Source of the DNA: Acheta domesticus
Taxonomy: Eukaryota; Arthropoda; Insecta; Orthoptera; Gryllidae
Assembly: GCA_031308135.1 (NCBI GenBank)
Contig: JAHLJT010000631.1
Span: 33,961,522 to 34,025,521 of the forward strand
Direction: 5' to 3'
Length of the DNA stretch: 64,000 bases
The notes under the pieces were generated by a model. It had not been told where the DNA came from. It was given only the letters and a program-made list of their open reading frames with translations, and did not search any database. Shown here one piece after another: positions 58,901 to 64,000 of this stretch (positions are counted from its first letter, which is position 1; the number at the start of each line of letters is the position of its first letter). The position numbers and the translations under genes are program-made.

Positions 58901-60699
58901 CGGCGGCCGGAAGATGTGCGACGCGATGAACAATGTACAGAATTTGCACTCTCAACAGGCAGATATCAAAATTCTCCCTAGTGGTACTCTAACACAACAT
59001 GGTTTCTCGCATTATTTCTACGTTTGCAGTTTTCGAAAATTCAAAGAGTTCAACGAAAATGAGACCTGCGCCTTTCTTTTTAGCGTTCGTTGTTCTATTT
59101 ATCGAAAAAAAAGTTTCGAGCGAGTTTTGAGAAAGTTTTTTAATAAATTGCGTAAATGCCTCAAGCACAAATTATCCGAAAACGACTTGTTTTTTAAACA
59201 AATGAACATGACAGTTTTTAAAGAGCTGATTATTTTTGAACAGATTTTGTTTAAGGCACTATCTACAATTTTGTAATTTTGAATAGTACCTTTTTGCAAT
59301 TTTCGAAAATAGTGATCGCCGGAAATGAGTCTAGCAGCTATTCTTTCACCGTTTTTATACATACGAAGAGAAAATTTGAAGAAAACATTTGGAGCAGTTT
59401 TTGAGAAAATAATTGTTTAAAAAATAAACAAAATTGCCTACATTTCACTCAAAATTATGAGAAATATAGTCATTTTTGAAAAATTGTCCCTGATTATATC
59501 TCAAGATCTATCTTTCAACAACAGAAAATCCTCTTAACACTGTAGTTGTAGGAAAACCCGAAAACAATTTTGAACTTGGCAATTTTCAAAAAATAAGGGA
59601 TTTAAACGAAGATGAGACCTGCATTGTTCTCTTAAGGGTGGTTTAGGCTATCCGCGGACAAAGTTTAATCAAACAATTTGGAGCCATTTTTGAGAAAATT
59701 TTGAGGATTTATATAAAGTACCCCCCAGGTCAAAATATCCGTTTAAAATTCAGAGGGAATTTAAAACGTCCGTTTGAATTGGTTCCGTCAATTGAGGAAG
59801 GGTGGCGGAGGGTGAGGAAGAGTGGCTTTCGATTACTGATTCCGGACGCATTACATTCTGAGGTCGTTAGTCCCGTAAGGTAGTGCATGTTTTCCTCGAG
59901 AGGTGGCAGTGATCTTCCGCTGCTGGATGGCGGGATCTGGCACCAACCTACGGTTAACGAGGTTTCCCACAACCAGGTATCTCCCACCAGCCGGGACAAG
60001 CTCTAAGCTCCCGACCGGTCTCCCGGCATGTGGAGTAATGTAGTGCATGGAAGTGTCTATGTAAGTAAGGGGTGAAAATAAAACAAAGAAGAGGAAAGGA
60101 AGATCGCGTGAGGTCCGTGGCCCGTTTGTTAGAGTACCGCTCCGGCATTCGCCTGGTATTGATCGGTGAAACCATGTAAAACTACTGATCAGAGCAGCCG
60201 ACCGATAGAATTCTCCTCCAGACAGCGACTGAATTCGACCTAGCTGTCTAGCTAGTGATAAAAATCTTCACACTGCAGAGACTCAGACACAGGACCTCCC
60301 GGTCCGATGTAGTGGCATCAGTTGATGCCCTGAGCCACCTCTTCCGGTAGGAAGGATGGGGAAGGGTGGCGGAGGGTGAGGGAGGGCGGCGGTGGGTGAG
60401 GAAGGGCGGCGGTGGAGAGTGAGGAAGGATGGCGGTGGGTGAGGAAGGGGTGAGTGAGGGAGGGCGGCCCACCTGTCGGCGTTGGAGAAGTTGAAGACGC
60501 CCGCGGCGGCGCCGGCGCCCGCCCCGGCGCCGCGCCGCAGCCGCACCACGCGCAGGCGGCCGTCGCGCAGCTTGATGCGCAGCGCGCAGCAGCGGGAGCG
60601 CGCGCACAGCGCCGCCGCCAGCGCCAGCGCCGCCGTCGCCGGCACGGCCACCCACGCCGCCACCTCCGCCCCCGCGCCCGCGCCCGCGCCCGCGCCCGA
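39724..60699 (-). CDS. Receptor tyrosine kinase, 3' nine exons (partial gene)
   Basis: A transmembrane receptor kinase whose ectodomain exons lie beyond the window's right edge. Nine exons join in phase to 492 residues plus TAA: 60473-60699, 56351-56417, 51381-51546, 50134-50443, 41403-41476, 40806-40965, 40181-40392, 39980-40076, 39724-39889. Residues by visible numbering: Gly-Ala tract 2-11; TM about 13-32; basic juxtamembrane; glycine loop IGKGAFGRV 122-130; ATP lysine K150 (VAVK); helix-C E167; a long kinase insert about 219-297; catalytic HRDLAARN 334-341 with D336; DFG 354-356; activation-loop Tyr 363; PLRWLSVEA; and C-lobe GFPYPT..RLEKP..LMLQCW..RPSF. All catalytic residues are present. 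The split kinase and WLS(I/V)EA form suggest a Torso-, Tie- or FGFR-related receptor, with Torso-like favoured weakly. Base composition changes abruptly between exons four and five. Confidence 0.9.
39980..40076 (-). CDS. RTK exon: kinase C-lobe
   Basis: It encodes GGFPYPTVADMNLLSFLMDG then KRLEKPDNCSDE(L). The phases fit and the donor is GTAAGT. Confidence 0.94.
40181..40392 (-). CDS. RTK exon: catalytic and activation loops
   Basis: It encodes (R)DLAARNVLIDENK, ISDFGLSRTGIYVNTKRKKV, PLRWLSVEAMRDN and SDVWAFAIVLWEIGTLG. The catalytic Asp, Asn and DFG are intact, so an active kinase is expected. Confidence 0.96.
40806..40965 (-). CDS. RTK exon: end of insert and helix E
   Basis: It encodes EWSLLSSEGEPQTPTEDKNH then LDPKELQNFAVQIARGMAHL and ERKQITH. 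The final AG joins the next exon to make the R of the HRD motif. Confidence 0.92.
41403..41476 (-). CDS. RTK exon: kinase insert
   Basis: It encodes DSEGSYVQPESHLSVTSGRP and then SIPE. It joins CC|A upstream and A|CT downstream in correct phase. The Tyr in GSYVQPE is a possible SH2 docking site. This is the first AT-rich exon. Confidence 0.82.
42705..43205. mobile_element. Probable non-autonomous hAT-like element in the 8.66-kb RTK intron
   Basis: The left end has GTAGCTTCAGTTGGTGTCACC followed by a C-run. The right end, inverted, reads CAGTGCCGAAGCTGGG, a G-run, and then GGTGTCACC-like motifs. Such CAGTG(C/G)CG ends with homopolymer G/C runs and GGTGACACC are common in insect hAT MITEs. The interior is AT-rich and has no ORF. 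Confidence 0.4.
44190..44340. repeat. Short copy of the large fold-back family end region
   Basis: It contains GCGCCGAAAACAGCAAATTT, GGAAAAACTGTTACTG and GATAACGAAAAAGTGGGTAT. The order matches 56590-56650 and, inverted, 57720-57780. Confidence 0.5.
44400..45555. repeat. 1.15-kb mixed tetranucleotide array (CTGT/CCCG/ACTG/CTGC)
   Basis: Almost every 4-base step from about 44404 to 45540 is one of CTGT, CCGT, CCCG, CTGC, ACTG or CCGG. Pure CTGT runs alternate with CCCG runs. Because the period is 4 and stop-forming variants are absent, long ORFs (406 residues plus, 212 residues minus) read through it. They are artefacts of the repeat, not genes. It lies in the 8.66-kb RTK intron. Confidence 0.95.
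45640..45985. repeat. Dispersed repeat, inverted copy at 60815-61145
   Basis: GTTCGTTTCTTAC, GCTAGCCTTCAGGGAA, GCAGTTATAATTG and ATGAGTTTTACA at this locus appear inverted, in matching order, at 60830-61140. Confidence 0.65.
46000..49200. other. Intronic sequence, no exon recognised
   Basis: This is part of the 8.66-kb RTK intron. It has CpG-rich patches at about 46230-46400 and 47960-48150, and a (GTT)n tract at about 46885-46912. Open frames here are short, with no domain signature. The phases of flanking exons agree without any extra exon. Confidence 0.5.
49205..49800. repeat. Partial copy of the large fold-back family (copy B)
   Basis: AGTGGTGCTAAAAAATGGCAC, ATTTCCTTGGATCTGGGCTAG, GAAGACGCCGAACAAAATTC and TTCGAAAATTCAGAGG match, in order, segments of 31800-31950 and 56815-56960. 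Only one arm is present. Confidence 0.65.
49905..50095 (+). repeat. SINE fragment with B box
   Basis: GGTTCGATTCCC (49912-49923) in the context CTCGGGTTCGATTCCCGGCC is a near-perfect tRNA T-arm/B box. There is no matching A box upstream, so this is a truncated tRNA-derived SINE rather than a tRNA gene. Confidence 0.5.
50134..50443 (-). CDS. RTK exon: helix C, hinge and first half of kinase insert
   Basis: It encodes EEFLSEIAMLKKVGRHPNVV, LGCCTLREPFCMIMEYVPCG, DLLQYLRRLR, then a Pro/Gly/Ser-rich insert (PPSGALPSPRSPAPS). The exon is GC-rich. Its donor opens the 8.66-kb intron holding most local repeats. Confidence 0.94.
50470..51010. repeat. 12-bp minisatellite GGGCGGGCCCAA with degenerate flanks
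   Basis: About nine near-perfect GGGCGGGCCCAA units lie at about 50625-50720. They sit inside a longer degenerate array of GG/CCCAAGCGCAGG-like units. It lies in the intron between the two N-lobe kinase exons, starting about 30 bases upstream (minus sense) of the exon at 50443. Long ORFs on both strands are repeat artefacts. Confidence 0.9.
51381..51546 (-). CDS. RTK exon: kinase glycine loop and ATP lysine
   Basis: It encodes FEISYERLALGRQIGKGAF.. through TVAVKKLK. 54 of its 55 complete codons end in G or C. Donor GTGAGT at 51380-51375. Confidence 0.93.
51666..51703. repeat. (ATT)n tract at the 3' end of the R4/Dong-like element
   Basis: A pure ATT run of about 38 bases, reading (AAT)n on the element's strand. 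Confidence 0.95.
51808..53772 (-). pseudogene. R4/Dong ORF fragment 4: RT palm, zinc knuckle, endonuclease, two TGA stops
   Basis: One frame runs from 53772 to 51808, interrupted only by TGA at 52707-52705 and TGA at 52476-52474. It holds RT motifs A-E (IDYLKAFDSVPHDWI, FQGDSLSPLL, YMDDLKVFAKN, FGLDKCA), the CCHC knuckle and the restriction-like endonuclease ending FGTAHILRKVL. In the endonuclease the usual PD before I-V-I is GD. Confidence 0.88.
53762..54733 (-). pseudogene. R4/Dong ORF fragment 3: pre-RT and RT fingers, one stop
   Basis: One frame runs from 54733 to 53762 with a single premature TAA at 54295-54293. It includes NSSVPPWMNRIMKRIADTRR and, after the stop, WKSPGIDNIQIYWIKKL and YLLPK..NYRPITCLPVLYK, RT motifs 0 to 2. 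It ends by frameshift in an A-run (GATAAAAAATC) at about 53780. Confidence 0.8.
54738..55154 (-). pseudogene. R4/Dong ORF fragment 2: linker
   Basis: It contains EIEVFKVWRERNPDIRPILD and a long acidic linker. It ends at a stop just before fragment 3, in a different frame, so a second frameshift lies near 54735. Confidence 0.65.
55027..55422 (-). pseudogene. R4/Dong ORF fragment 1: Myb-like N-terminus
   Basis: It starts MWSVNSNLRPANLQFKP and contains RQRWTRDELKEVMWCFYYAK, a Myb/SANT-like DNA-binding helix typical of R2/R4 proteins. The sensible reading shifts frame near 55140-55155, where the next fragment takes over. Confidence 0.7.
55879..55935. repeat. (ATT)n tract at the 5' end of the R4/Dong-like element
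   Basis: An interrupted TTATTATT run of about 55 bases. With the 51666 tract it brackets the element. Confidence 0.93.
56351..56417 (-). CDS. RTK exon: juxtamembrane segment
   Basis: It encodes (S)HGMLAFPIHQERNIIYVEKEIE. It has a good acceptor (CTCTGTTGCAG) and donor GTAGGT. The single Tyr in IIYVEKE is a candidate juxtamembrane phosphosite. Phases fit both neighbours. Confidence 0.8.
56535..57860. mobile_element. Large fold-back element (family copy C, both arms)
   Basis: The arms of roughly 600 bp are inverted copies. Left-arm segments pair with right-arm ones: AGTGGTGCTTCGGAATG with the inverse around 57685, TTGGGTCTTTGCTAGCTATTGG with CCAATAGCTAGC..CCCAGACCCAA, AATGGCCATTTTTTGACAG with CTGACGAAAATTCGCCGTTTTT, and AACGCCATTTTCT with inverted AATGGCGTTT. 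The spacer holds the same internal unit as copy A. No ORF with a domain is present. It lies in the intron between the TM and juxtamembrane exons. Confidence 0.8.
58705..58930. promoter_or_regulatory. CpG-rich island with CRE and repeated ETS-type motifs
   Basis: Within AT-rich intron sequence, a CpG-rich block holds TGACGTCA (58824-58831) and three 23-bp tandem units of GGCGCGGCGGCCGGAAGATGTGC form. Each unit carries CCGGAAG (58861, 58884, 58907). These match CREB/ATF and ETS binding consensus sites. It could be an alternative promoter or enhancer, or chance within a GC repeat. Confidence 0.3.
58861..58929. repeat. 23-bp tandem repeat, three copies
   Basis: CCGGAAGATGTGCG starts recur at 58861, 58884 and 58907, exactly 23 bp apart and nearly identical. 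Confidence 0.92.
58935..59780. repeat. Diverged partial copy of the fold-back family (copy D)
   Basis: Motifs TTTGCAGTTTTCGAAAATTC, CTATCTACAATTTTGTA, GCAATTTTCGAAAATA and ATTTGGAGC..TTTTTGAGAAAAT recur in the order seen in copies A and B, with more divergence. Non-coding. Confidence 0.45.
59826..60349 (-). repeat. tRNA-derived SINE (family 2), second copy
   Basis: On the minus strand it starts near 60349 with GGTGGCTCAGGGCAT (A-box position, about 60337-60328). It has a B-box-like GGTCGAATTCAG (60240-60229) and continues through TCTGGAGGAGAATTCTATC to GGGACTAACGACCTC. It is homologous to 15280-15800 and carries about 35 extra bases between the boxes. Confidence 0.8.
60473..60699 (-). CDS. 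RTK exon: transmembrane helix and juxtamembrane
   Basis: It opens with a Ser then five Gly-Ala pairs encoded by a (GGGCGC)n hexamer tract. The helix VAAWVAVPATAALALAAALC follows, then CysArg-rich RSRCC and a basic stretch, ending FNFSNAD(R/S). The minus-strand acceptor is TTCGCAG and the donor GTGGGC. The exon is about 85% GC by eye. The start choice rests on the acceptor and the open frame. Confidence 0.75.
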
Positions 60700-60814
60700 C
60701 TGCGAACACGACACATTTTGTGGAGCGCCAGAGATAGCACAATATTACAGAAAGAACTAGTGGGGCTAAAACAGAACGTACTTTCTCGCCTTTAGTAATA
60801 GTTACGCAGTTTAT

Positions 60815-61145
60815 CTCCTAATTAACACATCTCAGTCATCAGTTTTTTGTAAAACTCATTATAAATTGTAGAAAATTTGGAGCAAAAATTAAATATTTTC
60901 AAGCAAATGTCATAATAAATTATAACTGCTTTTCATACAGGTAAATCATGTGCCAACAATAAGACGTAATTCACAGAAGTTAGCATTTTAATGATTTTTG
61001 CCGAGCCATTGTTGCATTCCAATCCGATGTTCCCTGAAGGCTAGTAATGTTTATTTCATATATTTTCAATATGTTTTAAATAATTTCTAAAAGATGAATT
61101 TGCAAATGTATAACAAAAGATAGAACGTAAGAAACGAACAAAGAA
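60815..61145. repeat. Dispersed repeat, inverted partner of 45640-45985
   Basis: CATCAGTTTTTTGTAAAACTC, TTATAACTGCTTTTCATACA, CCCTGAAGGCTAG and GTAAGAAACGAACAA are the inverted counterparts of the 45.6-kb copy. Confidence 0.65.
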
Positions 61146-61204
61146 ATATGAAATAACATACACTTGTAACTTACGAAGCTGTCTGGAATTACGTTCACGA
61201 AGCC

Positions 61205-61360
61205 CAGTAAATTTACTACTATGAGTGCAGAAATACTCATATTTTCAAAAAGATTCAACATGACCGTATTTGAAGTTCTGTTTTTGATGAACACATTTAA
61301 TTCAGAAGAAAAATATGTATCTTCACAATTGTAATTGTAGGAAGACACCCAAAAAGGAAG
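61205..61360. repeat. Dispersed repeat shared with 27640-27780
   Basis: The order and orientation of ATACTCATATTTTCAAAAAG, CAACATGACC and TTTTTGATGAACACATTT are the same as at 27.66 kb. Confidence 0.6.
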
Positions 61361-61515
61361 TTCGGAACAGCAGAGCAACATGTTCGTTCATAGCAACGTA
61401 CTGTTATTTGGGGACAATTTTCAGTGCATTAATTGAGAATTCTTGTAAATAATTAATAAACACAAGAAGTAAATTGTGACCATGACTTCAATGAGTCACT
61501 TGCATTCTTCTCCTA

Positions 61516-61668
61516 GATCAATTTTCACGCTCCGTTTGACGAACGATTTTGGAGTTTTACCGAACCCACGCATGCGCAATGTGGCTTCTGAAAATCCGAA
61601 GGCAATACTACGCACGTTCGCTAAAACTCCTGAATCGTTCGTCAAAAGGAACGGTGTAAATCAGATCA
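61516..61668. repeat. Small fold-back element
   Basis: The left arm TTTGACGAACGATTTTGGAG pairs with the right arm CTCCTGAATCGTTCGTCAAA. The arms extend outward to GATCAATTTTCACGC on the left and inward through the GTTTTACCGAAC / GTTCGCTAAAAC pair. Arm length is about 50 bp. Confidence 0.8.
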
Positions 61669-63619
61669 AAGTTCAACGTATTAACCTACCGTTGAACTAA
61701 CTTCTCAGGAGAAAAACAAACCATCGAAATATCTCAGATCGCCGATTTACGTTGGGGCGAGACGGCTGCCAATTTTATTTTGCGCGCTCCGAAGTAAGAT
61801 AAAAGCCCAATTTTTTTCGAAAAGTAGAATGTTCGCAGCAACAGAAAATCTTCCACTCGACATGGAATTCTTCAAAATTCCTATCATTTCCCATTGTCTC
61901 AATCATTTTGAATCACCTTTTATGAAGCAATAAAATATATGTGAAGTAATAAAACAAATAGTTTTGTATATTACTTTCGATATCCTTACTTGAATTACTT
62001 GAGTACTGCTTATCGGAGATATGCTACTTAATCCAGGAAAAAGAATGGTGAAAACTGAAATGAATTTAGCATTCCATATTTCAGAGACAGCACTGATAAG
62101 TGCCACTACTTCTTAATAGATATATCTAAAGAATGATTTCAAGTAAGGATTAGATGCGTCCAGAATGTCTAAGATGTTGAAATGTCTACTGCTTACTAGA
62201 AAAAAAAGAAATTTAATTTGAGCAGGAGAAGACAACAGGCACAAATACCTATAGGCGTATACGCAAAGCGTATTATTTGAAGGATAGTTCGTGAAGGAAA
62301 TAACTTGAAATATTTGTATGAACCAACAATAAATACTGTTTGGGTGCGCGTTCTACTTCAATGCTATAAATTAAGATATAATCAAATTTTCTGCGTGACG
62401 AATTTAAAAATTGCTTCCGATTCTAGCAACATGAAGCGCTTGTTGTGATTGAACTGTTGTGCTGGTAAATGCGCTGTGTGGCATATTTTGTACAGAACAA
62501 CGTTGAGCGTCCTTATCAAACTCGTTTGAAAACAGAATAGAAACTTATCATAGTTCCTTACAGTTACAATTGTGTGTCGCTCACAAAATTGAATTCTACT
62601 TATTGAGTTGACTTTGCACATTCTAGAAATCAACTCTGAAGTTAGCAAGCCATAGTAACAGGGCAGAAACCACGAAACGTAAAACTAAAATGTGAGTGAT
62701 AATAATTCTTCATACGTTCTTAAAGAATGAATGATGTAAAGAGTATTTGTGAGTATAAGATAAAATATGCTGATAAAATACGATATGAAAAAATGAATAG
62801 AAAAGAAACGAAATTAATTATTGGAGTGGTATAGCAACAAACGATATTTGCATGACTGTATAACTGGTGCAAAGTGTAGGGGGGTCGGAAAGTTCGGCTG
62901 GCTGCCAAAAGCCCCTCAACTTTGCCACTTTCTCAGTCACCTCTTTATCCCACGGACAATGAAGTATAAACTTGAAGTTAAATTCCAAGTGATTACCTTA
63001 GTTGGAAACCATTCACTTCTGTTATGCAAACACAAACCATAACTTTAGTTACACCTAGATTTTTGCGTACAGTTAACTTTACTTTTAATGCCAAGAGAAG
63101 AAATCCGCCATTGAGGTAGAGACTCCGTGAGCGCAATAAGCGAACAATTTCGTTTTGTCACGGTTCGAATTCCGAGAGCCAGCGAGACCTCTGAAAATTA
63201 AATAGTTCTACAAAGGTAGAGGTGACGTTCCTCGTTTTGTTGAGTTGGCGCCTCGAGATCCAAACTTACATAAGGTCAGGTGCTCACTCGATCAATTAGA
63301 AGCAATTTTACTAAATTAATTTGTTACGAAATTCCCAATTAATTCTCGTAAGCGAAAATGCCTTTCGACATTTCTATTCAACGAGGCGAAATATACGTCT
63401 ATTTAAAAGGTATTTATGATGTATTAGTAATAAATCACGTACGATCGACACTTCAGCGTAGATAGTGGGTATTATGCATGGTATAGTTCTAATGTCTTTC
63501 ATAAATACCGGTAAAACTAGAGAAAATTAAGTTTTGAGATAAATATCTTTATAAAGAACAAGTGGAGAATAAAATGAAAGAACCCCCTGAGCTTGGAATA
63601 CGTTATTTTGTTTACGTTC

Positions 63620-63624
<5 letters not shown>
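61669..63624. other. No gene seen at right flank
   Basis: AT-rich sequence with short chance ORFs. GGTTCGAATTCC at 63162-63173 is a B-box-like string, but no convincing A box or cloverleaf surrounds it. No further ectodomain exon of the kinase is recognisable here. Confidence 0.5.

Positions 63625-63682
<58 letters not shown>
63625..63682. repeat. (AT)n microsatellite
   Basis: A pure AT run of about 57 bases. What follows starts ..GTGATATACCGACAACCGG, which may be another element seated in a TA tract. Confidence 0.95.
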
Positions 63683-63689
<7 letters not shown>

Positions 63690-64000
63690 TACCGACAACC
63701 GGTATTATTTATCACAGTTTGACAGATTTATTCGCGATAATATAAGTACATAAATTTGTAATTTGTTAAGATGTGAGATGGTGGTGACTATTGTTATAAG
63801 AAAGGAGACATTTTGAATTGAAGCAACGACAGCATGGCCGACTGGAGACCTACGGAAGAGAACGTAAGAATGTCAACTCAGTTTTGTTAAATAGGTTAAC
63901 AAGAGTGGAGACCAGGGTGGACCAATAAACTTTGATATTTATGTTATTTAAAGGAAACAATAAATAGTAATTGTATTTGAACTAAGCTAATTATTTGCGG

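Noticed and set aside
61076..61381. 101-residue minus-strand ORF as an ectodomain exon of the kinase
   Set aside because: It overlaps two dispersed repeats that recur elsewhere in the window and has no receptor-domain pattern.
63162..63173. B-box-like string as a tRNA or SINE
   Set aside because: It is an isolated match with no A box at the right distance and no second copy.
1..64000. CRISPR array, operon structure, phage or bacterial features
   Set aside because: There are no spaced direct repeats of the right form. Split genes with spliceosomal introns show a eukaryotic genome.

Overview
The window looks like animal, very probably arthropod, nuclear DNA: AT-rich, intron-dominated, with GT-AG split genes and a heavy load of transposons, SINEs and fold-back repeats. 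A hemimetabolous insect is my best guess, from the SEC63 exon sequence, the insect-style tyrosine kinase receptor and the R4/Dong-type retrotransposon. This rests on protein style alone. No bacterial, organellar or viral genes are seen.

Two host genes are readable. (1) SEC63, plus strand, 3077-19297: 16 exons whose phases all join into a 759-residue ER translocon J-protein, the usual family length. One intron is of the GC-AG class. (2) A receptor tyrosine kinase, minus strand, 60699 down to 39724: nine exons encode the end of the ectodomain, the transmembrane helix, a split kinase domain and the C-terminus (492 residues visible). Its ectodomain exons must lie beyond the right edge. The first four visible exons (50-60.7 kb) are extremely GC-rich and the last five (39.7-41.5 kb) are AT-rich, so base composition steps sharply inside one gene.

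Everything else is repeats. Between the genes (19.3-39.7 kb) lie palindromic MITE-like elements, a DNA-transposon remnant with a transposase tail, two back-to-back TG...CA elements seated in (TA)n tracts, a kilobase fold-back element, a gag-only LTR-type element (33.04-34.32 kb ORF with internal protein repeats, a PBS-like site and a PPT-like site), and a pair of direct repeats. One of these direct repeats is split by a 14-bp-TSD insertion carrying a hammerhead-ribozyme-like motif. Inside the kinase gene are a 1.15-kb tetranucleotide array (44.4-45.55 kb), a 12-bp minisatellite, a nearly full-length but broken R4/Dong-like retrotransposon sitting in a (TAA)n tract (51.7-55.88 kb), and a 1.3-kb fold-back element. 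tRNA-derived SINEs occur at about 4.1-4.4, 15.3-15.8 and 59.8-60.35 kb, with a B-box fragment at 49.9 kb.

The most interesting material is the large fold-back family with parts at ten or more places, the R4/Dong insertion in its expected TAA target, the gag-only element, the ribozyme-bearing insertion, and the composition step in the kinase gene. Coordinates of exons are exact to the splice sites I chose. Repeat boundaries are approximate unless stated.
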